From Terriglobia bacterium (lineage in GTDB: Bacteria; Acidobacteriota; Terriglobia; Bryobacterales; Bryobacteraceae), in NCBI GenBank assembly GCA_020073445.1, contig JAIQFE010000013.1, positions 1 through 64,000 of the forward strand: a DNA stretch of 64,000 nucleotides. The letters are read 5' to 3'. The position numbers and the translations under genes are program-made. Shown piece after piece: positions 9,780 through 17,801 of the stretch. A model generated the notes under the pieces. That model worked only from the letters and a program-made list of their open reading frames with translations. It did no database searches and was not told the origin of the DNA. Within the stretch, counting starts at the first letter, position 1. Each line of letters begins with the position of its first letter.

Positions 9780-10895
9780 ATGGTCATTAAGAAGATCCCG
9801 CTCAAGGATCTGGTCGACTTCGCGAATCAAGTTGATAAGCACACGCCACCCGAAGGCGTGCTTCCGATCTCCCGGCAGCGAGCGCTGTCGCAATCCCAAA
9901 ACCCTTTTGCCAGCCCCGATGACGTCGCTCTTCTTGTCGCGTACGATAACGACATTTGCGTAGGATATCTTGGCGTCGTTCCCGGAGGCGCCTGGGTGAA
10001 TGGAGTGTGCCAGAAGGTCTTCTGGCTATCGACGTGGTACGTCTCGCCCAAAGCGCGCGACTCCGGCGTCGCCATGCAACTGCTCTTCACGGCCTGTCAG
10101 CTCAAGGGCGACATCATGGTTACCGGTGTCAGCGAAAGTGCCCGTCGCGTGTACGTCGCACTTCACTTCAGGGAATTCGGGCCGCTGCGGTTTTGCAATT
10201 ACTGGATTATCCGCCCTGGCCGCGATCGCCTGCTGAGTCGACTGAGCCGTTCTATGAAAGGCTTCGACAGGCTGGTGGTGCGGTTTATAAGACGCCGATT
10301 CTTACGCCAGTCCCTCGCGCCCATGAAGAGTGTATTGGCGAATCTCGAATGCCGAAAGGTATCGCGGATCCAGCCGCCGGAAGAGTTTTCGCGCGCCATC
10401 GAGAATCAGCCCCGAACGTTCATTCGTGAGAGTAAGGCGATCAATTGGATGCTGGAACACCCGTGGCTCACGGAATCCGCCCAGTCCGAACCCAGATACG
10501 AATTCTCAGTGTTCCGGCAGGTGTTTCACTACACGGCTCTGGAAATCACAAGCGCCACGGGCAAGTATTTGGGATACATCGTCATGTCGACAAGCCGCGA
10601 GAAGCCCGACAGCCCGCTCGCACTGACGCTGCTTGACTGGGCCTTGCTGCCCGAAGTCGATCTCCGCGTCATCCAAACCCTGGTTCTGCGCGAAGCGCTG
10701 GCATGCGAGGCCGACAGGATCACGCTGCCATCGTCGTTGGCCGGTCAGCTTCCGAAACCGCTCAGCCAGTTTGGCCAGGTCCAGGAAGTCTCGAGTCTGT
10801 ATTTCGCGCGACTGCAGAACCGCGAAAGCGATCTGTCCCAGGCGCTGAACAATCCCCATCTGCACTACACCGATGGAGATCGAGCGTTCACTTAG
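9780..10895 (+). CDS. GNAT-like acyltransferase
   Basis: 371 residues. Residues about 40-140 look like a GNAT core: a strand with VALLVAYDNDICVGYLGVV, then FWLSTWYVSPKARDSGVAMQ in the position of the acyl-CoA binding motif A. The glycine signature is relaxed compared with R/Q-x-x-G-x-G/A. The remaining 230 residues contain no motif I can name, though a second GNAT-like half is possible. Start ATG at 9780, 6 nt after the SDR stop, so part of the ACP operon. It may transfer an acyl group, perhaps from the ACP, to a sugar or amino group; that is inference. The stop converges with the deacetylase stop by a few bases. Confidence 0.6.
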   Translation: MVIKKIPLKDLVDFANQVDKHTPPEGVLPISRQRALSQSQNPFASPDDVALLVAYDNDICVGYLGVVPGGAWVNGVCQKVFWLSTWYVSPKARDSGVAMQLLFTACQLKGDIMVTGVSESARRVYVALHFREFGPLRFCNYWIIRPGRDRLLSRLSRSMKGFDRLVVRFIRRRFLRQSLAPMKSVLANLECRKVSRIQPPEEFSRAIENQPRTFIRESKAINWMLEHPWLTESAQSEPRYEFSVFRQVFHYTALEITSATGKYLGYIVMSTSREKPDSPLALTLLDWALLPEVDLRVIQTLVLREALACEADRITLPSSLAGQLPKPLSQFGQVQEVSSLYFARLQNRESDLSQALNNPHLHYTDGDRAFT

Positions 10896-11950
10896 CCCTG
10901 AATAGCCGCCTGCTTGCTGGTGTAGCCGGAGCCAAGAAACTGATTCGCATAGGCCCTGGCGACGTATTTCTTCAGTCCGGATCGTCCCTGAGGCACTCCG
11001 GCCGGCGTATCCGCCGGAAGCCGGTTCACCAGGTACAAATCGTCGATATTTAGCCCGTCGGTTCCGAACATGGGAGTTACCCAGGGATGCCGTTGCGCGA
11101 CCGAGCGCAGGAACTGCCGGTCCACTCCCTCCGCTGAAAACGGGAATGCGAACGGAACTTTCTTCAGCCCGAGCAGACTTCCCACGAAAGAACAGGATTC
11201 GACGATGTCGGACTCAATCTGGGCGTTGGTCAACTCAGAAAATCGCGCATGCCGCACGGAATGGCTGCCGATGGTAAACCCGTCCGCGTGCAGTTGCCTG
11301 ACTTGGTCCGAAGTCATGTACGGCTTCACTGTTCTCAGGAAATCTTCGAAATCGATACCAAGTTCCTCCCCGGCGGCGTCGAGCATGGACTCATCGGCCA
11401 GCTTCAGGCTCTTGATCCACTTCTCTAGATCTCCAGGGGATGAAAGTTCGAGCCCCAGTCGTTGGGCCAGAGTTCGCGAGCAGCTCGCCTGTTCTTCCGC
11501 GGATTTCGCGGACATCGCGTCGATACACAGCGAAACCTTGTGGCGGTAGAACAGCTCGCGATTATCGATGAAGCACTTGGTGACAAAAAACGAGCACGGA
11601 ACCCGGTGTTTCAGCAGAATCGGACGAACCAGGTCGAAGCATTGGGACATGCCATCGTCGAAGGTCAGAATCGCGCAAGGTTGCTGGGGCCGTTGCGGAC
11701 TGGACATTTCGTCCACAAACTCGCTGAACGTTGGTAGTCGATAGTTCTGCTTTAGATAGATGACATCCGCTTCGAATTCACTCGGCGACTTGTGGGGGTA
11801 TAAGTGGCGAACGTGCGGCAGAGGCTTCTCGGCGATGGAATGGTAGAACAGCGCAATCGCTTCGCGAGGCACCAGCTTCTCCAGAGTGCGCCGCGGAAGT
11901 CCGGCGATCGCCCGCACCCCCAATCGTCTGGCTAGGCTTTTGATGCGCAT
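10892..11950 (-). CDS. Polysaccharide deacetylase family protein (NodB homology)
   Basis: 352 residues. The NodB motif TFDDG is at 96-100 (the second aspartate normally binds metal) and the SHSVRH motif gives the two metal histidines. Family members remove N- or O-acetyl groups from polysaccharides such as poly-N-acetylglucosamine, chitin-like chains or peptidoglycan. No clear cleavable signal peptide; the N-terminus is basic with a weak hydrophobic stretch. It converges on the GNAT gene. With the ACP/ligase/SDR/GNAT operon and PEP-CTERM genes on either side, a role in exopolysaccharide modification is plausible. Insertions after the catalytic motif make it longer than minimal NodB proteins. 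Confidence 0.85.
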   Translation of the reverse strand: MRIKSLARRLGVRAIAGLPRRTLEKLVPREAIALFYHSIAEKPLPHVRHLYPHKSPSEFEADVIYLKQNYRLPTFSEFVDEMSSPQRPQQPCAILTFDDGMSQCFDLVRPILLKHRVPCSFFVTKCFIDNRELFYRHKVSLCIDAMSAKSAEEQASCSRTLAQRLGLELSSPGDLEKWIKSLKLADESMLDAAGEELGIDFEDFLRTVKPYMTSDQVRQLHADGFTIGSHSVRHARFSELTNAQIESDIVESCSFVGSLLGLKKVPFAFPFSAEGVDRQFLRSVAQRHPWVTPMFGTDGLNIDDLYLVNRLPADTPAGVPQGRSGLKKYVARAYANQFLGSGYTSKQAAIQG

Positions 11951-12083
11951 GAAAGTGCAGCTTGAACCACGAGTTTATCGCGGCGTTACGCGCTTTCAGC
12001 CGGTAATATCGGCCCATGAAGAGCTCGCTTTTGTACTAAAACTAACACGCTGCGGTAACGGTACAAACGCCCCACGCCAAGTA

Positions 12084-12112
12084 TTGTTGGGCCTGTATGC
12101 AGATGTTACGCT
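12084..12112 (+). promoter_or_regulatory. Candidate extended -10 promoter of PEP-CTERM gene 1
   Basis: TTGTTG at 12084-12089, a 17-bp spacer and TACGCT at 12107-12112 preceded by TG (extended -10). The 11-mer TGTTACGCTTC at 12104-12114 recurs exactly at 14260-14270 before PEP-CTERM gene 3, again with a TTG-type -35 exactly 17 bp upstream. A short hairpin ACAGAC-GAA-GTCTGT (12142-12156) lies in the leader, ahead of the ribosome binding site. Confidence 0.45.
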
Positions 12113-12177
12113 TCAGCAAGCTGTAAAAGGCCCAAAGTTGGACAGACGAAGTCTGTAGCAGTTTAAGGAGGAGAATT

Positions 12178-13014
12178 GTGAAGTTCAGTAAGAAGATAGT
12201 ATTAGCTCTGTCACTTTGCGTGGCAGGGTCGTTAATTCCACTGCAAGCCGCTCCGTGTGTGTCGGGCAGCCTGCTCAGCAACTACATCGGGAGCAGTTGC
12301 GATATTGGCTCGCTGACCTTTTCGTTTCCGCTCAACGGATTCAGCGTAATTGGGTCCACTGCGAATACAACGCCAGCAGGTGGACTGACCGCTAACCAGG
12401 TGCAGATCTTCACTCTGTTCAACGCGAACGGTACGGGTTTCCTTTTAGCCCCGACGACGGCGTGGACTGCACTGGGCGGGGGAGCCAACACCGATAGCGA
12501 GTTGAGATATGTTGTAACCGGTGCGGGCCTCAACAGCATTTACTTGGAAGTTGACGGCAGTGTCACTCCGAATTCGTTTTCGCATGTGCTGGAGCAATAC
12601 TGTCTCGGCGGTACTACATCGCCACCAGCGGGAAACGGATCTTGCCCCGGAGATCCTAACCTTGCGCAAAGTGAGTTTAATGCGAGCATCGTAGGACTGA
12701 ACGGTCCTGGTGACACCGACGGATCACACCCGATTCCGGATGGCTGCTCGGGTCTTTCGACCGCGGTTACACCTACCGGCGCAGGTCCCAGTGCGTGCGG
12801 CATTACCGCGACATTTGCAGCTCAGACCAGCATCTCCGTCCTCAAGGATATCGACGTCAACGGCGGTCCCGGAGGCGGCAACGGTGATTTCGCTCAAATC
12901 ACGGGCGTGGTCAATCAGTTCGGACCGGCGGTACCTGAACCGGGAACCTATGTCCTAAGCGTGGTCGGCCTCGGCTTGCTTTTCCTGGGCCGGCGTAAGC
13001 TTTCAAGGTCGTAG
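12178..13014 (+). CDS. PEP-CTERM sorting domain protein, copy 1
   Basis: 278 residues. N-terminal signal peptide (basic start, hydrophobic ALSLCVAGS stretch, Ala-x-Ala region before residue 27), a Gly/Ser/Thr-rich beta-type middle with several cysteines, and a C-terminal sorting signal PEPGTY followed by a hydrophobic helix and the basic tail GRRKLSRS. Family knowledge: such signals are recognised and cleaved by an exosortase, sending the protein to the outer surface or matrix. GTG start with AAGGAGGAG just upstream (about 12165-12173). It shares its whole layout with the next two genes but is the most divergent copy. No exosortase gene is in the window. Confidence 0.85.
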   Translation: MKFSKKIVLALSLCVAGSLIPLQAAPCVSGSLLSNYIGSSCDIGSLTFSFPLNGFSVIGSTANTTPAGGLTANQVQIFTLFNANGTGFLLAPTTAWTALGGGANTDSELRYVVTGAGLNSIYLEVDGSVTPNSFSHVLEQYCLGGTTSPPAGNGSCPGDPNLAQSEFNASIVGLNGPGDTDGSHPIPDGCSGLSTAVTPTGAGPSACGITATFAAQTSISVLKDIDVNGGPGGGNGDFAQITGVVNQFGPAVPEPGTYVLSVVGLGLLFLGRRKLSRS

Positions 13015-13024
13015 GATGTTTCGA

Positions 13025-13064
13025 CCGGGTGGGCCTGCACCTCCCAGGCCCACTCGGGATTTTA
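13025..13064 (+). terminator. Rho-independent terminator after PEP-CTERM copy 1
   Basis: A 13-bp stem (13025-13037 with 13045-13057, one G-U pair) closes a 7-nt loop and is followed by GGATTTT, 11 nt after the stop codon. Confidence 0.7.
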
Positions 13065-13134
13065 AGCCCCTTCCCTTTAATGGGTTGAAGAGTTCTCCCC
13101 CGTCCGGCCTCTCTAGTACTACCACTCATCGAAA

Positions 13135-13146
13135 AACAGTACTAAC
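13135..13146 (+). promoter_or_regulatory. Shared 12-mer AACAGTACTAAC (upstream copy A)
   Basis: The 12-mer occurs here, about 86 bp before the PEP-CTERM copy 2 start, and on the minus strand at 27119-27130, about 28 bp before a TIGR03435 gene. Both are intergenic and in the same orientation relative to the gene. No known binding site is recognised. Confidence 0.25.
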
Positions 13147-13231
13147 ACCTCCTTCAAATTGGGCTAGTCCCTGTGGTACCCTTCGACCCTAGGGTGCACG
13201 AAGCCCGATTCGAAATAACTAGGAGGATACT

Positions 13232-14050
13232 GTGATCGACAAGAAACTAGTAGTACTGCTGTCCCTCTGCGTGGCTGGGAGTATGGTGCCAGCGCAGGGT
13301 GCGAATTGCGTCTCCGGAACCTTACTCAGCACCTATGTCGGGAGTAGTTGCGACATCGGTTCTCTGACATTCAGTTTTCTAAGTTTTAGTGTCATCGGCT
13401 CCACCAGTTCCACTACCCCCACGGGAGGCTTAGATGCAGCCCACGTTACCATCACCACATTGACAAACGGGAATGGGACGGGCTTCCTGCTTACCCCGAC
13501 CGTGGCGTGGACGGCGATTGGCGGAGGCTCCAACACCGATAGCGAACTGAAGTACGTTGTAACCGGCACGGGCATCGTCAGCAACTATATGGAGGTTGAT
13601 GGCAGCGCTACTCCCGGCGGCTTTGCCCACGTGCTCGAAGACTACTGTCTCGGGGGAAGCGTAGCGGGGGGCAACATCTCTGCCACTCCGGGCGCCGGCC
13701 TCAATCCTCCTTGCAAAGGACCTGGGAATGTGGATCCCTGGCCTGTCAGTGTGTTTGACACAAGGATCACCGGTGCAGGGACTTGCAGCCAGGGTTCGGT
13801 CGTCTCGCCGACTGGAGGAGGCCCGACAGCCTGCGGCGCTACGAAGACTTTCGCCGCCCAGACCAGCATCGCGGTTCTTAAGGACATAGACGTCAACGGT
13901 GGTGATGGCGGCGGAACTAATCCCCAAGCGCAAATCAATGGGGTCATCAATCAATTCGGATTGGCTGTGCCCGAACCCGGGACGTACGCTTTGAGCTTCA
14001 TCGGCCTCGGCCTGATGTTCTTCGGCGCCCGTAAGTATTCCCGCTCGTAA
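13232..14050 (+). CDS. PEP-CTERM sorting domain protein, copy 2
   Basis: 272 residues, same plan as copy 1: signal peptide, cysteine-containing beta-rich ectodomain, then PEPGTY, hydrophobic helix and a basic end ARKYSRS. Nearly identical to copy 3 over most of its length at DNA as well as protein level, indicating recent tandem duplication. GTG start with AGGAGG at about 13221-13226. Likely an exported, exosortase-processed surface or matrix protein of unknown function. The candidate promoter is weaker than in the other copies: the -10-like TGGTACCCTTC at 13174-13184 matches 9 of 11 positions, with a poor -35. Confidence 0.85.
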   Translation: MIDKKLVVLLSLCVAGSMVPAQGANCVSGTLLSTYVGSSCDIGSLTFSFLSFSVIGSTSSTTPTGGLDAAHVTITTLTNGNGTGFLLTPTVAWTAIGGGSNTDSELKYVVTGTGIVSNYMEVDGSATPGGFAHVLEDYCLGGSVAGGNISATPGAGLNPPCKGPGNVDPWPVSVFDTRITGAGTCSQGSVVSPTGGGPTACGATKTFAAQTSIAVLKDIDVNGGDGGGTNPQAQINGVINQFGLAVPEPGTYALSFIGLGLMFFGARKYSRS

Positions 14051-14071
14051 GTCTTATTGATCTTTTTTTTC

Positions 14072-14102
14072 GCAGCGCCGACGCGTCCAGTGCCGGCGCT
14101 GC
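14072..14102 (+). terminator. 3' hairpin after PEP-CTERM copy 2
   Basis: A 9-bp perfect stem (14072-14080 with 14094-14102) lies 22 nt after the stop. A run of eight T precedes rather than follows the stem, so it is not a textbook terminator; it may terminate weakly or protect the 3' end. Copy 3 has a hairpin of the same sequence type. Confidence 0.45.
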
Positions 14103-14239
14103 CTTAACCCAGAGGTTGGCGACCGCCGCTTTAAACTCTGTAGTTTCATTTATTTAAGCAAGAATTCCAGGAACCATGTAGCAAGTGGCTGTGCGAGTAC
14201 CAGTGGTTCCGTAATAGTACAAAATCGCTTTTTCCAATA

Positions 14240-14268
14240 TTGTACTAGCCCGTTCGCAGTGTTACGCT
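14240..14268 (+). promoter_or_regulatory. Candidate extended -10 promoter of PEP-CTERM gene 3
   Basis: TTGTAC at 14240-14245, a 17-bp spacer and TACGCT at 14263-14268 preceded by TG. Same geometry and the same 11-mer (14260-14270) as before copy 1. It lies 51 bp before the GTG start. Confidence 0.45.
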
Positions 14269-14320
14269 TCCGCCTTAGGGTTTTGAAGAAACCCAATTTG
14301 AAATAGCTAGGGAGGACATT

Positions 14321-15136
14321 GTGATCAGCAAGAAACTTGTATTACTCCTGTCACTTTGCGTGGCGGGAAGTATGGTGCCAGCGCAAGGCGCGGCGTGCGT
14401 CTCCGGCAGCTCGCTCAGCACCTATATCGGCAGCAGTTGCGACATCGGGTCCCTGACGTTCAGTTTTCTAGGTTTTAGCGTCATTGGCTCCACCAGTTCT
14501 ACCACCCCCGTGGGAGGGTTGGATGCCGCTCACGTTACCATCACCACGTTGATCAACGCGAACGGGACGGGCTTTCTGCTTACCCCGACCGTGGCGTGGA
14601 CAGCGATTGGCGGAGGCTCCAATACCGATAGCGAACTAAAGTACGTTGTAACCGGCACGGGCATCACCAGTAATTATCTGGAGGTCGATGGCAGCGCTAC
14701 TCCCGGCGGCTTTGCCCACGTGCTCGAAGATTACTGTCTTGGGGGAAGCGTAGGGGGGGGCAATATCTCTAGCACTCCGGGCGCCGGCCTCAATGCTCCT
14801 TGCAACGGACCCGGAAATGGAAACCCGGGACCTGTAATCGCATTTGATACAAGGATCACCGGTGCCGGGACTTGCAGCCAGGGTTCAGTCGTCTCGCCCA
14901 CTGGGGGAGGTCCCACGGCCTGCGGCGCTACGAAGACTTTCGCGGCCCAGACCAGCATCGCCGTTCTTAAGGACATCGACATTAACGGTGGTGATGGCTC
15001 CGGAACGAATCCCCAAGCGCGAATCAATGGGGTGATCAATCAATTCGGAGCAGTGCCTGAACCGGGGACCTATCTGCTGAGCGCTTTCGGCCTTGGCCTG
15101 TTGTTCCTCGGCAAACGCAAGTTCTCTCGATCCTAA
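14321..15136 (+). CDS. PEP-CTERM sorting domain protein, copy 3
   Basis: 271 residues, the closest relative of copy 2. Signal peptide at residues 1-24 or so, ectodomain with conserved cysteines (SSCDIGSL, EDYCLGG, TACG), then AVPEPGTY, a hydrophobic helix and the basic tail GKRKFSRS. GTG start with GGAGG at 14311-14315. The main differences from copy 2 are scattered substitutions and a two-residue loss just before PEP. Predicted to be exported and anchored or released by an exosortase encoded elsewhere. Function of the ectodomain is unknown. Confidence 0.85.
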   Translation: MISKKLVLLLSLCVAGSMVPAQGAACVSGSSLSTYIGSSCDIGSLTFSFLGFSVIGSTSSTTPVGGLDAAHVTITTLINANGTGFLLTPTVAWTAIGGGSNTDSELKYVVTGTGITSNYLEVDGSATPGGFAHVLEDYCLGGSVGGGNISSTPGAGLNAPCNGPGNGNPGPVIAFDTRITGAGTCSQGSVVSPTGGGPTACGATKTFAAQTSIAVLKDIDINGGDGSGTNPQARINGVINQFGAVPEPGTYLLSAFGLGLLFLGKRKFSRS

Positions 15137-15158
15137 ACCTGTTTTTGTTGTTTTCCCC

Positions 15159-15185
15159 AGCGCCGGCGCTTCACGCGCCGGCGCT
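15159..15185 (+). terminator. Hairpin terminator after PEP-CTERM copy 3
   Basis: Perfect 10-bp GC-rich stem (15159-15168 with 15176-15185), 7-nt loop, followed by GTTCTGTTTTG. It sits between two convergent genes (stops at 15136 and 15202). Confidence 0.65.
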
Positions 15186-15201
15186 GTTCTGTTTTGCGAG
15201 C

Positions 15202-15861
15202 TCAATACTTAAGGTGGTAATACACCAGCTTTAGATACTCATTCTGGCAGCCGATTAGTCCCTCTTCTTGTTTCCACCAGTTATTTGCTCCGTATTTTCG
15301 ATCCGAAATGGGCGCCAGCATGACCCGTACCGGACTTCCTGAAAGAACCTTCTTGAAAATGAATCTCGCCCGCCTCGAATGTAGATCCGAGGTCACGATG
15401 ATCACGGAGTGGATCGAATGTTCGCGGGTGTAGGCCAGCAGGGCATCGGCCTCATCCTTAGTGTGCTTCACGCCGCCCGGCGGCCGCAGTTGCACGATGC
15501 TCCCCTCGGGAACACCGAGCTGCTTCAACATAACTATGTTGGTGTCGGTCACATTCGGATACGCCCCGAACTGCACGCCCTCCGAATCCTCGGCTCGGGC
15601 GATGACCACCTGGCGAGCCATCCCCTGGTGGAGCAGCGCGGCCGCGTGACCGGGGCGAACCGTGGGGTCGCCATTCAGCAGAAAGATGATATCGGCCGGT
15701 TCCAGCTTGTCCCGAACCACCAGGAAATTGCCGACCGCGGCCAGGGCATTATCCCGGAACACGTAAAGCGCTGCTAGCAGCAGAACCGGTAACAGAAGCA
15801 GAATCAGTATCTTACGCAAAGAATCTTCTCTCGTCTCCGAAGCGGTGCCCGGGAACCCCAA
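15202..15861 (-). CDS. YdcF/ElyC family (DUF218) membrane-associated protein
   Basis: 219 residues: one N-terminal transmembrane helix (about 16-35, rich in Leu), then a DUF218 Rossmann-like domain with ADIIFLLNGDPTVRPGHAAALL, a KHTKDEADAL segment and VIIVTSDLHSRRARFIF near the C-terminal half, all typical of the YdcF family. Members are linked to envelope polysaccharide metabolism; the biochemical reaction is not firmly known. The start is uncertain: TTG at 15861 gives a 14-residue cytosolic lead, while TTG at 15819 begins just before the helix. Convergent with the PEP-CTERM genes. Confidence 0.75.
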   Translation of the reverse strand: MGFPGTASETREDSLRKILILLLLPVLLLAALYVFRDNALAAVGNFLVVRDKLEPADIIFLLNGDPTVRPGHAAALLHQGMARQVVIARAEDSEGVQFGAYPNVTDTNIVMLKQLGVPEGSIVQLRPPGGVKHTKDEADALLAYTREHSIHSVIIVTSDLHSRRARFIFKKVLSGSPVRVMLAPISDRKYGANNWWKQEEGLIGCQNEYLKLVYYHLKY

Positions 15862-15944
15862 TTGTATATCGGCGTTCCGGAATAAGACTGATCCTACGGA
15901 GTGTTAAGTCGCTGAGATAATTGCCGATCCAATACTAAGGTGTC

Positions 15945-17771
15945 ATGTCCGACCCTTTTAGCTTAGAAAGACAACCGAGTAACCGGCCGCCAACCGATCT
16001 GGCGCCTGTATCTCCCGATTTCTTTGAGATACAGGTTGCCCATCGCCCGGTTCCCGTTCGCATCGAGTACGCGGCGATTCGCGAACTGCACCGGCAACTC
16101 GCCGGCGAAGGCGAGAGCGTCGGACTGTTGCTCGGTACCTCGACCGCGGAGGCGGTCTCCATCCAGCGTTGCGAAGTGCTGGCCGTGTCTCCGGGCGCGA
16201 CAGGCGACCCGAAATTATTGCTGGGAGCGTTTCGCCAGTCCATCGAAGCTCGCTCCCAAACTCATCCGGCGGATGCGCCCCAGTTGCTGGGATGTTTCCG
16301 GACACAAGTTGCTGGATGGCCAGGAATGAAGGAGACCGATCTCGGGATGGTGAAACGGGCCTTCCCCGGTGCGGACTCTTTCTTCGTTCTGATCCGGACC
16401 ACCAGCCATCGCCCGTGGCTGGCCGCACTCTACGCGCTTGACGCCAAGACGACCACAACCTCCGTCGAACCGGCTCTCGAATTCCCCTTCGACGAGTATC
16501 TCCTGCGCAAGGGATACTTGACCGACCTGGTGCAGGCACCGGAGCCGGTGGACGTTCTGGAACAACCGAAGAAGAGCAAGACCAGTTGGATCATCGCAGG
16601 CATCGTCTTTGCGATTCTTCTGGCGGGATCCGCGGCCGCTTACAAATTAAAGTGGTTTCGTTCGGCGGAGCAGCCGGAGATCGACGCCAAGAACGCTCCG
16701 AAGCCCGCTCTGAATTTGAAAGTGAATCGCAGCGGGAAGGATTTCGAAGTATCGTGGGATCGCCTTTCGGCAGCCGTGCAGCAGGCCACCGGCGGCATGC
16801 TGACGATCACCGATGGTGCGTTGACACGGCCTGTTGCTCTCAATGGGTCGCAACTCCGCGAAGGCCAGATCCTATACACGCCTCTCTTCGAAGAATTGAA
16901 TTTCCGACTCGAGGTCATGACGCAGGATTCGGGCACCGCGGCTGAGTCCGTCCAGGTACTGGCTTGGAGCGGGAAACAGCCTGCCGACGTACTGACGGCC
17001 GCTCCTCCCAATCCGTTGGCGAGTCTTCCGACGCGCGCGGTTGCTGTGCCCCCGAGTCCAACGCCGCTAAGTCCGAAGCCTGCGACACCGGTCGCGAAGG
17101 CCGTGCCTGCTCCCGTCGTGAATAACCTGAAGCAGCCGCCAGCGGGGAAACAAACTCAACCGGCCAAATCAACCTCGATTCCGGAAACTGTCGCGGTCAT
17201 TCCGCCACCGCCCTCGAACCCCGCGCCCCCCGGAATCGCACCGCCCGCCCGGGTTCCGGAGACTCCCGCACCTGCAGTCGCTCCCGAGAGGCCTGTCGTT
17301 GCGCAACCTTCTCCCCAAGTGCCGGCGAACACCACGCCGTCGCAACCGCCGGTGGCTACCGCGCCGAAACCAGAACCAGCGGCAGTCACTCCGGCGCCGT
17401 CTCAACCGGCGCCCGCGATCGCTCCTACGATTACTTCGGGTGCCTCGCCCGCCCCGGCCTCGGCTACTCCCACTTCTTCAGGCAGGACCGTCCCTCCTGT
17501 CCCTATCCAGCGAGTGCCTGCAACTATGCCGCGCAACGTCCCAACCGCACAGACGGCTGGAGTGCCGCGGGTGATCTCCGTGCGAGTTATGGTGGATTCT
17601 GCGGGAAGCGTGCAGAGCGCCGAGGTGACCGCGTCGAATCCGAAAGGCGCATTCGGCGAATCGCTTCTGAAGAGCGCAGCCCTGGACGCGGCGAAGAAGT
17701 GGAAGTTTCAACCCGGCCAGGTTAACGGCAAGAGCGTCGCCGCCGAGTACAGCATCGACTTTAAGTTCTAG
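15945..17771 (+). CDS. MPN/JAMM-like domain fused to TonB-type C-terminal domain
   Basis: 608 residues. Residues about 25-195 read like an MPN (JAB1/Mov34) fold: GESVGLLLGT, then LLGCFRTQVAGWPGMKETDLGMVK, which aligns with the JAMM motif, but the H-x-H is replaced by R-T-Q, so metalloprotease activity is unlikely. A transmembrane helix follows (about 214-234), then a short fibronectin-like segment (about 255-340), a Pro/Ala-rich linker (about 350-515) and a TonB C-terminal domain (about 535-608, including WKFQPGQVNG). The helix puts the MPN-like part in the cytosol and the TonB part in the periplasm. It may couple a cytosolic signal to outer-membrane receptors; the partner is unknown. No ExbB/ExbD nearby. 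Confidence 0.7.
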   Translation: MSDPFSLERQPSNRPPTDLAPVSPDFFEIQVAHRPVPVRIEYAAIRELHRQLAGEGESVGLLLGTSTAEAVSIQRCEVLAVSPGATGDPKLLLGAFRQSIEARSQTHPADAPQLLGCFRTQVAGWPGMKETDLGMVKRAFPGADSFFVLIRTTSHRPWLAALYALDAKTTTTSVEPALEFPFDEYLLRKGYLTDLVQAPEPVDVLEQPKKSKTSWIIAGIVFAILLAGSAAAYKLKWFRSAEQPEIDAKNAPKPALNLKVNRSGKDFEVSWDRLSAAVQQATGGMLTITDGALTRPVALNGSQLREGQILYTPLFEELNFRLEVMTQDSGTAAESVQVLAWSGKQPADVLTAAPPNPLASLPTRAVAVPPSPTPLSPKPATPVAKAVPAPVVNNLKQPPAGKQTQPAKSTSIPETVAVIPPPPSNPAPPGIAPPARVPETPAPAVAPERPVVAQPSPQVPANTTPSQPPVATAPKPEPAAVTPAPSQPAPAIAPTITSGASPAPASATPTSSGRTVPPVPIQRVPATMPRNVPTAQTAGVPRVISVRVMVDSAGSVQSAEVTASNPKGAFGESLLKSAALDAAKKWKFQPGQVNGKSVAAEYSIDFKF

Positions 17772-17801
17772 TAGGGGCGAGCATGCCTCGCCCTGGCGAA
17801 A

